Shown: positions 7,321 to 13,907 of the stretch, in pieces
Numbering within the stretch: the stretch's first letter is position 1
Layout of the letters: each line of letters starts with the position of its first letter
Assembly (NCBI GenBank): GCA_964654995.1
Contig: CAZZKF010000055.1
Location: 1 to 17,235 of the forward strand
Length of the DNA stretch: 17,235 nucleotides
Direction: 5' to 3'
Origin: CAZZKF01 sp964654995
GTDB lineage: Bacteria; Pseudomonadota; Alphaproteobacteria; CAZZKF01
Translations under genes and position numbers: made by a program
Notes under the pieces: model-generated
Seen by the model: the letters and a program-made list of their open reading frames with translations, nothing else
Told to the model about the DNA's origin: nothing
Database searches by the model: none

Positions 7321-7347
7321 AGCATACAACTTTTGAGCAGGTTTCAA
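7321..7347 (-). promoter_or_regulatory. Possible promoter of the small minus-strand gene
   Basis: On the minus strand TTGAAA (7342-7347) is followed 15 bases later by TATGCT (7321-7326). The spacer is shorter than the usual 17 bases. The -35 element overlaps the T-tract of the small-RNA terminator, so it would restart transcription right after termination. Weak call. Confidence 0.3.
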
Positions 7348-7377
7348 AAAAATACCGGCCCTGAATGAGGGCCGGTA
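7346..7377 (-). terminator. Intrinsic terminator of the candidate small RNA
   Basis: A perfect 10-bp stem with arms at 7353-7362 (TACCGGCCCT) and 7368-7377 and a five-base loop lies next to seven A residues on the plus strand (7346-7352). That gives a U7 tail on the minus strand. No coding sequence ends immediately upstream on that strand; the receptor gene has its own terminator 340 bases away. Confidence 0.9.
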
Positions 7378-7467
7378 AGGTCGGTGGGGAAGGGTGATCT
7401 TGCCGGAGGGGCTAGAAAGATCGGCAAGTCACCCGGTCATCGGGAGTAACTCCCGAAATGCTCTCAG
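7346..7467 (-). ncRNA. Candidate small RNA with three hairpins
   Basis: Between a promoter-like pair (7474-7501) and a strong terminator (7346-7377), the minus strand can fold into three stems. Hairpin 1 is 7441-7455 (CGGGAG arms, 3-base loop). Hairpin 2 is 7392-7434 (outer GGGTGA/TCACCC and inner TTGCCG/CGGCAA stems, with a 16-base loop carrying CCCCUC). Hairpin 3 is the terminator. All ATG-initiated frames on this strand close after a few codons, so it is non-coding. The predicted length is about 120 bases from the near promoter, or about 210 from the Fur-box promoter. I do not recognise it as a named RNA family; expression is inferred. Confidence 0.6.
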
Positions 7468-7473
7468 GACCAA

Positions 7474-7501
7474 GACATAGGTCGTAAGCCTAAATCGTCA
7501 A
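7474..7501 (-). promoter_or_regulatory. Putative promoter of the small RNA
   Basis: The minus strand reads TTGACG (7496-7501), a 16-base spacer, then TATGTC (7474-7479). This places a start near 7467, just before hairpin 1. The match to a sigma70-type promoter is fair. Confidence 0.45.
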
Positions 7502-7553
7502 GAAATAATTAAAACCGACTGGGCCAAAGGAACTGGTCTATAAAGACTAATTC

Positions 7554-7568
7554 TGAAAATCATTTTCA
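7554..7568. promoter_or_regulatory. Fur-box-like operator
   Basis: TGAAAATCATTTTCA is a perfect 7-1-7 inverted repeat. It agrees with the Fur consensus TGATAATNATTATCA at 12 of 14 defined positions. On the minus strand TTGACA (7584-7589) followed after 16 bases by GAAAAT (7562-7567) puts a possible -10 inside the palindrome, the classic place for Fur repression. The minus-strand transcript from here would run into the candidate small RNA. That Fur binds here is inferred from sequence alone. Confidence 0.6.
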
Positions 7569-7710
7569 AAAGGCCAAACCCTTTGTCAATTTGCGGTTGT
7601 CTGGCCGTAGCCAGCGGTGATCAAAGGGAAACGGCAGAAATCGCACCGCAGCTGTCGCTATGGTCAAGGAAGCGTCGCCGGGCCGGAAACAGCGCGCGCA
7701 AACGGACACG

Positions 7711-7746
7711 AAAAAGGGGGCGCCCGGTGGCGCCCCCCAGGTTTTT
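7711..7746 (-). terminator. Intrinsic terminator of the first TonB receptor gene
   Basis: A perfect 9-bp GC stem has arms at 7716-7724 (GGGGGCGCC) and 7729-7737 with loop CGGT. Five A residues (7711-7715) give a U5 tail on the minus strand. It begins about 25 bases after the receptor stop. A T5 run at 7742-7746 on the other side means it could also stop plus-strand transcription. Confidence 0.88.
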
Positions 7747-7761
7747 CGGCTCGTGGTAAGC

Positions 7762-10224
7762 CTAGAAGCGTTTGTTCACCTGAATACCAATCGTCCGTGG
7801 ACGGTTGGTAATCTTGCTGGTCGGCTGACCATTGCCGACACCGATAAACACGTCGGCACGAACATCGAACACGTTCTCGGCGAAGATCACGATCTCGCCA
7901 TCGAACGAGTCGCTGTGAACGCCGGCGCGCAGATTGACGATCTCGAAACTGCGCTGCGGCCGGTCATTGCCATTGCCCTCTTCGAACGGGCGCAGGTCGG
8001 TCCGCGACTTGCTCTTGTAGCTGAACTCGGCGCGGAGATAGCCGTCCCAGCCGTCGAGAGCCGGAATGACGTAGTTGTACTGCCCGGTGGCATTGAAGGT
8101 GACCTCGGGAATCCGCGGAATCTGGTCCCCCTTCTTGCCCGGAGCAAACAGCGTGACCGGCACGCCGCCGATGATTACGGTCGTTACCTGGTCCTGGGTC
8201 AGCTCTTTCTTCGGCAGCCAGCTCAAGCCGACAGTCATGTCGAACGCCGGCGTCGGCCGGGCAAACAGCTCGGCCTCGAGGCCCACGACTTCCGCCTTGC
8301 CGGCGTTGGTCACGAACCCGAAGGCGCCGGTTGGATCCTGGGCCTGCACCTGCAGGTTCTTCCACTTGATCAGGAAGGCCGAGATGTTCAGGACCGCCCG
8401 TTTGTCAAACCATGACGTCTTGGCGCCAACCTCGAAGTTCCACAACTGATCCGACCCGAACAAAGGCGGAATGTCGACGATGCCCTGGTTGTTGGTGCCG
8501 CCGAGGCGGAAACCCTGAGCGGCCAGCGCATAGAACAGGTGATCCTCTGTCGCCTGCCAGGACAGCTCGAACTTCTTGATCAGCTTGTCTTCGCCGGCCG
8601 ACTGCAGGTTCGGGACCGGCACCGGCGGCGGGAACAGGGCGAACGGGAACTTCAGCACACCGAAGTCCGACTGGTCCACCCGGAACCAGCGCAGGCCCAC
8701 CAACGCCTGCAACTGGTCGGTAATGTCGTAGGTGAGTTCCCCGAAGATCGCCTTCTCCTCGATATCCTTGTTGGCGATCCGCGCAAACACACATGGATGA
8801 CACCCCGGGATGCCGGCGCCGACGGGAAGCGGGAAAATGGCAAACGGATCAGCCACGAACGGTGTTCCCGGGTCGAACACATCGCCGGTATCGGGATCGA
8901 CCACCGGAACGAAACTCTGGAACTTGCTTTCGCGATCCCGATAGAAGAACCCGAGCAGCCACTGAATCGGCCCGCCGTGGGTCGAATTCATGCGGATCTC
9001 GAAATGCTTCTGTTTCAGGAACTGCCGCTGGTCGGTCATCGCCGGGAACAGATCCGGGCGCGTACAGGGATTGCCGCTGGGGCAGGTTGCACCTTCCGGT
9101 CCGACACCCAGGAAGAACAGGATCCAGGACGAGTCGAACTTGAACAGAAAGTCGCGGTCATAATACGAGCCGGTCGCCGTCAGATTGGCCCAGGGCAGTT
9201 CCCAGTTGATGGTCAGACTGTAGATCTGCTGATCATCGGGCTTGGCGGTGATCGTGTAATCGCCGACTTTCAGATCGCCGGTCTGGAACCGGGCGGCGTC
9301 GCTGACATTGTCGCGGAAGCCGATGTCGGTCGGATCCCCTCTTTGTTTGAAAGAATCAAAGGGTTGGAACCGCACGTCGCCCCCGGAATCGCGTTCCTGG
9401 AACCAGGCCATCAGGTCGACGGTCACCGTTTCCACGGGTTTCCAGCGAATCTGACCGCGTACGCCCGTGGTCTCGAACCAGTTCATGTTCTTCAGACCCA
9501 GGCGCACGTTGTCGATGAAACCGCTGTCGCGGCCCGAGTAGGCGACGATCCGTACGCCCAGCTTGTTTTCGACGAAGGGCACGTTGACCATGGCGTTGAC
9601 CGCCCAGTTCTCTTCTCCGAACCGGGTTTCAGACACTTCGCCACGGAAATTGCCCTCGAAATCGACGAGATTCGGCTTGTTGGTGATAAACCGGACCGTG
9701 CCGCTTTGCGAGTTGGCGCCGAATGTCGTGCCCTGTGGCCCTTTCAGCACCTCGACCCGTTCCATGTCGAAAATCTTCAGGTCGGTCGTCTGCGAGCCGC
9801 TGTCGGACGTTGAATCCTGAACACCGGGAAGCGGCACTTCGTCATAATAGACCGCCACCTGCTGCTGACCGGCCGACGCGATGCCGCGAATGATGTAACG
9901 GCGTTCGCCGGGGCCGGTGTCGTTGAAAGTCAGCCCGGGAACCTGATAGGCGAAGTCCTCGAAATCGAAAACACCGAGCTTGTTGAGCATTTCTTCGCTC
10001 AGCGCGGTGATTGCGGTCGGAACATTCTGAAGTACTTCGACGCCGCGTTTGCGCGCCGTTACCGTGATTTCCTCGATCCCGAGACCGGCTTCGTCCGCTT
10101 GTGCTTCGTCACCTGCATTCTGAGCGAGAATCGCCGACGGCGTACCCAGGACCAAAGCCCCGGTCAAAACGCCAGCCAGCCACAACCGCCGCCTCGCAGG
10201 AGACGCCATGTTTCCAGTTGTCAT
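7762..10224 (-). CDS. TonB-dependent outer-membrane receptor (first)
   Basis: An 820-residue receptor that imports a ligand across the outer membrane using TonB/ExbB/ExbD energy. The start at 10224 follows GGGAGGTT with 7-base spacing. A signal peptide (basic RRR, then LWLAGVLTGALVLG) is probably cut after Ala34 (ILA|Q). A TonB-box-like GIEEITVTA lies at about 49-57. The plug follows (about 60-180), with VPTAITALS, YIIRGIAS and VEVLKGPQGTTFGANSQSG. The rest is the beta-barrel, ending in Phe (NKRF) as outer-membrane proteins require. Two close cysteine pairs (CPSGNPC and CHPC) lie in likely outer loops. The plug type is common in alphaproteobacterial receptors annotated as iron-complex receptors; the substrate cannot be read from sequence. 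A longer reading to 10608 lacks signal-peptide sense. Confidence 0.93.
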   Translation of the reverse strand: MTTGNMASPARRRLWLAGVLTGALVLGTPSAILAQNAGDEAQADEAGLGIEEITVTARKRGVEVLQNVPTAITALSEEMLNKLGVFDFEDFAYQVPGLTFNDTGPGERRYIIRGIASAGQQQVAVYYDEVPLPGVQDSTSDSGSQTTDLKIFDMERVEVLKGPQGTTFGANSQSGTVRFITNKPNLVDFEGNFRGEVSETRFGEENWAVNAMVNVPFVENKLGVRIVAYSGRDSGFIDNVRLGLKNMNWFETTGVRGQIRWKPVETVTVDLMAWFQERDSGGDVRFQPFDSFKQRGDPTDIGFRDNVSDAARFQTGDLKVGDYTITAKPDDQQIYSLTINWELPWANLTATGSYYDRDFLFKFDSSWILFFLGVGPEGATCPSGNPCTRPDLFPAMTDQRQFLKQKHFEIRMNSTHGGPIQWLLGFFYRDRESKFQSFVPVVDPDTGDVFDPGTPFVADPFAIFPLPVGAGIPGCHPCVFARIANKDIEEKAIFGELTYDITDQLQALVGLRWFRVDQSDFGVLKFPFALFPPPVPVPNLQSAGEDKLIKKFELSWQATEDHLFYALAAQGFRLGGTNNQGIVDIPPLFGSDQLWNFEVGAKTSWFDKRAVLNISAFLIKWKNLQVQAQDPTGAFGFVTNAGKAEVVGLEAELFARPTPAFDMTVGLSWLPKKELTQDQVTTVIIGGVPVTLFAPGKKGDQIPRIPEVTFNATGQYNYVIPALDGWDGYLRAEFSYKSKSRTDLRPFEEGNGNDRPQRSFEIVNLRAGVHSDSFDGEIVIFAENVFDVRADVFIGVGNGQPTSKITNRPRTIGIQVNKRF

Positions 10225-10231
10225 GGGTCGG

Positions 10232-10239
10232 AACCTCCC
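10232..10239 (-). promoter_or_regulatory. Shine-Dalgarno site of the first receptor
   Basis: GGGAGGTT on the minus strand lies seven bases before the ATG at 10224. It selects that start over in-frame starts up to 128 codons further upstream. Confidence 0.85.
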
Positions 10240-10331
10240 TTGTATTGGGTTACGTCGCGCGATCGGCGCCGCCAACCCGGCAATGTTATGTGTTCTTGCC
10301 GTAAGAGAACGGGGGCAGGCTCGATCAACGC

Positions 10332-10344
10332 GTAACAAGGTTAC
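10332..10344. promoter_or_regulatory. Small palindrome upstream of the first receptor
   Basis: GTAACAAGGTTAC is a perfect 5-3-5 inverted repeat about 110 bases before the receptor start and directly downstream (minus strand) of a TATTAT element. It could be an operator near the transcription start. Assignment to a regulator is not possible. Confidence 0.35.
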
Positions 10345-10356
10345 AACAATAATACT

Positions 10357-10376
10357 CGAAATCATATGAAATTTCG
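10357..10376. promoter_or_regulatory. 20-bp inverted repeat, candidate operator
   Basis: Arms CGAAAT (10357-10362) and ATTTCG (10371-10376) flank an 8-base spacer containing the palindrome CATATG. It lies directly upstream of the TATTAT element on the receptor strand, a position suited to an activator or repressor. It does not match a Fur box. Confidence 0.4.
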
Positions 10377-10726
10377 CAGATCGGCCCCAAAAACTAATTT
10401 CTCGAAGGAAGGCCCGACCAGCCAGAACGTGATGCCGCGCCTCGATGCTGCCCTGGCGCGGGTAGGTAGCGGCCATGCGGCTGCAATGCCGGCGAGATCG
10501 ATATAGAATGATCGGGCAGTACCGCGGGCCGGGCTCACGTCGATTCATGCGCTGATCCAGCGATGGAAGTTTTATCGCCCGCCCGGGGCTTGCGGAATGC
10601 CGGATCACATGGGGGCTTGGTGATGAGTGGATCGGCGACGCGACGAAGGATCGGTCCTAGCCGTGTCAGAACCGAAGCTGGCGATTGCCAAACCGGTCTG
10701 GTGCTCGTCTTTGATGGCGCCCGGGC

Positions 10727-11620
10727 ATGAGCGGTCGCGCAAAACATCGCAAGGACGTCGAGGCCTGGACCCGTTACTGGAAGTCGTCGGATCCCGCTTC
10801 TACCGGCTGCCTGCCCGGACTGCCGCGCGAGGTATCCGGGAAATTCGAGGAGGTGTGGAGAGATTTCTTCGCAGGCCTGCCGGAGGGCGGGGCGGTTCTC
10901 GATCTTGGAACCGGCAGCGGCGCTGTCCTCCAGATCGCCCGTTCCGTGGCCAGGCAGTTGAAACTGACCGGTGTCGACTATTCCGGCTTTCTGCCATCTT
11001 TGGGGGATGGCATTTGCATGATGTCGGGTGTGCGCCTTGAGCAGCTGCCGTTTTCGGACAGCAGCTTCGATGCGGTGTGCAGCCAGTTTGCCCTGGAATA
11101 TGCGGATCAGGCGGCGGCGGTGGCGGAGCTCGAGCGCGTTTTGGCCCCGGACGGCGTCCTGCTGATCATCGCCCACCACGCCGATAGCGTCATTGTTGCC
11201 CACAACAATCGCCGCCTATCGGTGCTTAAGGACATGACCGCAAAAGGCGGTCTGCTGGATCAGGCAAAGACGTTGATCAGGCGCGGGCGCCAGTTCGACC
11301 GAAGCGGCCATGTCCACCTGTCGGGCCTGCTTCACGATCTGCGTCAGCACTATCCCGAGCAAGGCGTGGTCAACGACATTGCCGGCGTGATGGTCCGGAT
11401 CCTGGCTCAGACGAATGCGCTCAAGCCGCTGCGCATCCTGCGGGCCGAACTGACGTACGAGATCGGGCGGCTGACGGCGCTGCGATCCGCCGCCCTGACG
11501 GAGGCGCAGGCGCGCGCACTCGCGGATCGGATCGCCGACGCCCGTGCAGTCACGCTTTCGGCGCTTGATGTGCCGGGCGAGCCGACGCCGCTTGCCTGGT
11601 GTATTGCCAGCTCCGCATGA
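10727..11620 (+). CDS. Class I SAM-dependent methyltransferase
   Basis: A 297-residue cytoplasmic protein. Motif I VLDLGTGSG (57-65) binds S-adenosylmethionine, LTGVDYS is the following acidic strand, and FDAVCSQFALEY with LAPDGVLLIIAHH are motifs IV-V of the Methyltransf_11/25 group. The C-terminal third is helical (LTEAQARALADRIADARAVTL) and likely a substrate-recognition cap. No clear Shine-Dalgarno precedes the ATG; no earlier in-frame start exists before a stop. It is divergent from the first receptor and followed 158 bases later by the TPR/oxygenase gene on the same strand, so the two may be co-expressed. The methyl acceptor is unknown. Confidence 0.88.
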   Translation: MSGRAKHRKDVEAWTRYWKSSDPASTGCLPGLPREVSGKFEEVWRDFFAGLPEGGAVLDLGTGSGAVLQIARSVARQLKLTGVDYSGFLPSLGDGICMMSGVRLEQLPFSDSSFDAVCSQFALEYADQAAAVAELERVLAPDGVLLIIAHHADSVIVAHNNRRLSVLKDMTAKGGLLDQAKTLIRRGRQFDRSGHVHLSGLLHDLRQHYPEQGVVNDIAGVMVRILAQTNALKPLRILRAELTYEIGRLTALRSAALTEAQARALADRIADARAVTLSALDVPGEPTPLAWCIASSA

Positions 11621-11778
11621 GCGCTCCGATGTTGTTCTTCATTTGCTGGACCAGCGCTGTAGTATAACTGGAATGCGAGCAACTCGCGTTGACCGTCGGG
11701 CAACAGTCACGACAGGCCAGGAAGGCTTGTTCTGCGGCCGATGCGTGGATCCGGAACTGTGTTGAGCGCGATCGAATC

Positions 11779-13683
11779 ATGACCAAGCGAAAGGCGCCTC
11801 GTAGACAGGGGCAGGGCGGTGCGCCCTACGGGGGGCCCAGGGCGCAAGGTCGGAGCATTGGTGCGCCAGCACAGGACAGCGTGATCCGCTTTCTCCAGGC
11901 CGCTCTGGCGCATCGCCAGCGCGGCGATCTGGCGGCGGCCGAACAGGCCTGCCGGCAGGCCCTCGCCCTGGCTCCCGACCATCCCGACGGCCTGCACCTT
12001 CTGGGGCTCCTTCAGGCAACGGCCGGTGACAGGGAGGCCGGGGAACAGCTGATGCGCCGGTCTCTCGATCTCGCCCCCGATCAGCCGCATGTCTGGAACA
12101 ACCTTGGCAATCTGCTGCGCGACAAGGGCGACACGAGGGCGGCCATCGACTGCTATCGCCGGGCCACCGGGCTCAAGGCCGACTATGGGGATGCCTGGTA
12201 CAATCTCGGCCTCGCCCTGTCACAGGACGGCGCCTTTGCCGAGGCCCGTCGCAGCCTTGAGCAAGCCGCCCGGCTCTGCCCCGCGGACCCGCGCATCCAT
12301 AACGCCTTGGGGACGGTCTATCGGGAGCTGGATCGGCTGGATGATGCCATCGCTTCCTACCGGCGGGCTTTGGACCTTAAGCCGCAATATTTTCGCGCGC
12401 TGCACAATCTCGGCGTCGCGCTCAAGATGGCGGAGCGCCCGGAAGAGGCGCTTGAATGCTATGACAAGGCCCTGGAAATCAACGGTCAGGTGCCGGAGCT
12501 TTTCTACAATCTCGGGAATGCCCTTTACGAGGTCGGCCAGATCGACAATGCGGTGGCGGCCTATCGTCGCGCGCTCGAGCTCCGTCCCGATTACCTGGAT
12601 GCGCACGAGACGCTCAACAAGCTGTTCTGGCAGCACGGGGCAATGGATCGTTATCTCAAGTCCTATCCGCCGGCCATTCAGCGGTCACCGAAATCGCTTG
12701 AGCTGCGCCTTCGGTACGCGGACTGGCTGACGCTCGCACAGCGCGACCGTGAGGCGGAGGCGGTGATGCGCGAGGCAATACGGGAAATCGGCCCTGACGG
12801 CCGCCTGCATCATCACCTGGCCAAGGCTCTGGCCAACCAGACCCGGACGCGCGAGGCGCTGGAGCATTTCGAGACGGCCCTGCGTCTTGCTCCGAACATC
12901 GGCTCGATCCGCCTCGATTACGCCCGGCTTCTGATCATCATCGAGGATTATGACAAGGCGCTGCATGTCCTCGCCGCCTTTGAGGACCTGGCCCCGTTCG
13001 ATCAGCAATACCTGGCGTACAAGGGGCTGTGCTGGCGTTTCCTGGGCGATCCGAGAGAGCCGGCGCTGAATGATTACGAACGGTTCGTCAGACCCATCCG
13101 GCTCGCGCCGCCCGAGGGCTATCGCGACATCGATGAATTCAACAAGGTCTTGAACCGCACGCTGGATGCCTATCACCGCACCAAGGTTCACCCGGCTGAC
13201 CAGACGTTGCGCGGCGGCACCCAGACCCAGGGCAGCCTGTTCACCAGGAACAACCTGGTCATCCGCCAGCTGCGTGAATGCATCGAGCGCGCCGTCCGGC
13301 AATATATCGCCGACATGGAGGATGATCCGAGCCACCCGCTTCTGTGCCGCAAATCCTCGAAATTCAGGTTTGCCGGTTCATGGTCCTGCCGGCTGCGGGG
13401 CCGCGGCTTTCATGTCAACCATGTCCATGCCGAGGGCTGGATCAGCTCGTCCTATTACGTTTCGCTTCCCGACGTTGTGAAGAACGGCGATGGCCACCAG
13501 GGGTGGATCAAGTTCGGTGAAACCAGCCTCAGTCTGGGGTCGCGCGAACGGATCAGCCGGCTGATCCAGCCGCAAGAGGGCGTCCTCGTCCTCTTTCCCT
13601 CCTATTTTTATCACGGCACCATTCCCTTCGATTCCGATAGTGAGACCCGGACCACGACACCGTTCGATGTCGTGCCGGTGTGA
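11779..13683 (+). CDS. TPR protein with C-terminal 2OG-Fe(II) oxygenase domain
   Basis: A 634-residue protein. A basic, Gly-rich N-terminal tail (about 1-32) leads into tandem tetratricopeptide repeats (about 35-300, e.g. AWYNLGLALSQDG, ALHNLGVALKMAERPEEALE, ELFYNLGNALYEVGQIDNAV) and more divergent repeats to about 440. The C-terminal part matches putative 2OG-Fe(II) oxygenases (PF13759-like): DQTLRGGTQTQGSLF, FHVNHVHAEGW with His545, His548 and His550, WIKFGE, VLVLFPSYFYHGT with His612, and Arg624 in TRTTTPFDVVP as probable 2-oxoglutarate anchor. Family members with this layout are presumed hydroxylases; the substrate is unknown. The ATG at 11779 is chosen over TTG 11689, which would add 30 unlike residues; neither has a strong ribosome site. 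Confidence 0.9.
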   Translation: MTKRKAPRRQGQGGAPYGGPRAQGRSIGAPAQDSVIRFLQAALAHRQRGDLAAAEQACRQALALAPDHPDGLHLLGLLQATAGDREAGEQLMRRSLDLAPDQPHVWNNLGNLLRDKGDTRAAIDCYRRATGLKADYGDAWYNLGLALSQDGAFAEARRSLEQAARLCPADPRIHNALGTVYRELDRLDDAIASYRRALDLKPQYFRALHNLGVALKMAERPEEALECYDKALEINGQVPELFYNLGNALYEVGQIDNAVAAYRRALELRPDYLDAHETLNKLFWQHGAMDRYLKSYPPAIQRSPKSLELRLRYADWLTLAQRDREAEAVMREAIREIGPDGRLHHHLAKALANQTRTREALEHFETALRLAPNIGSIRLDYARLLIIIEDYDKALHVLAAFEDLAPFDQQYLAYKGLCWRFLGDPREPALNDYERFVRPIRLAPPEGYRDIDEFNKVLNRTLDAYHRTKVHPADQTLRGGTQTQGSLFTRNNLVIRQLRECIERAVRQYIADMEDDPSHPLLCRKSSKFRFAGSWSCRLRGRGFHVNHVHAEGWISSSYYVSLPDVVKNGDGHQGWIKFGETSLSLGSRERISRLIQPQEGVLVLFPSYFYHGTIPFDSDSETRTTTPFDVVPV

Positions 13684-13688
13684 ACCAC

Positions 13689-13778
13689 TTCTCGTTTCTG
13701 CCCCTCCTCGAGTCCCCTCCCTGCTCCTCCCTCCTTCTCCCGTCTGCCTTTCCCCTTCTCTTTCGACTCGACTTCCCC
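13689..13778 (+). terminator. Pyrimidine-rich tract, possible Rho-dependent terminator
   Basis: Directly after the oxygenase stop, 78 of 90 bases are C or T, with only nine G and three A. Long C-rich, G-poor RNA without structure is the kind of sequence Rho loads on. No plus-strand hairpin with a T-tract is closer to the gene. The plus-strand gene and the convergent receptor gene would thus end by different mechanisms. Inference from composition. Confidence 0.4.
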
Positions 13779-13843
13779 GTAGCCCATCTGACGCCTTGAC
13801 CCGGACAGCCGCTGTTGGCCGCTTGCCGGTCAGCCCAAGGCAA

Positions 13844-13874
13844 ATAAAAAAAGCGGCGGCCCGAAGGCCGCCGC
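13844..13874 (-). terminator. Intrinsic terminator of the second TonB receptor gene
   Basis: A perfect 9-bp stem with arms at 13853-13861 (GCGGCGGCC) and 13866-13874 and a CGAA loop lies next to seven A residues (13846-13852), giving a U7 tail on the minus strand. It sits about 34 bases after the receptor stop. A TTTT run at 13881-13884 could make it weakly bidirectional. Confidence 0.9.
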
Positions 13875-13907
13875 CAGGTATTTTGACTGATTTTTCGGTC
13901 TCGACGT

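Larger units (their letters stand above)
7182..7761. other. 580-base gene-free interval with regulatory structure
   Basis: No plausible coding sequence is present on either strand. The plus-strand reading from 7617 has no ribosome site and runs into the receptor gene antisense. Composition is more A/T-rich around 7490-7570 than in the neighbours. The interval holds the leader of the 6840-7181 gene, a candidate small RNA with its terminator, a Fur-box-like palindrome and the terminator of the first receptor; each is listed separately. Confidence 0.8.
10225..10726. other. Divergent intergenic region with two palindromes
   Basis: This 502-base region separates the divergent receptor and methyltransferase genes. 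It holds the receptor's ribosome site and two inverted repeats (10332-10344 and 10357-10376). A TATTAT on the minus strand (10349-10354) could be a -10, but no matching -35 is seen. The part from about 10400 to 10726 shows no convincing element; readings on either strand there look like chance frames. Confidence 0.6.

Noticed and set aside
7381..7490. Plus-strand similarity to the end of a glycine riboswitch (GCCGGAGGGGC and CTCTCAGGACCAAGAC)
   Set aside because: The 5' GGAGAG element and proper P1/P2 pairing are missing, and no plus-strand gene follows. The terminator points to a minus-strand transcript.
7617..7811. 64-codon plus-strand frame in the gap after the first receptor
   Set aside because: It reads through the receptor's terminator hairpin and the receptor 3' end antisense, and has no ribosome site.
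8539..9813. Plus-strand frame of 424 codons inside the first receptor
   Set aside because: Antisense to a receptor with complete signal peptide, plug and barrel; the translation is His/Arg/Gly-rich with no recognisable domain.
10225..10608. N-terminal extension of the first receptor
   Set aside because: It would put 128 non-secretory residues before a typical signal peptide that already has a strong ribosome site.
11643..11668. TTGCTG and TATAAC as a promoter for the oxygenase gene
   Set aside because: The spacer is only 14 bases, too short for a standard promoter; the TATAAC alone is not enough.
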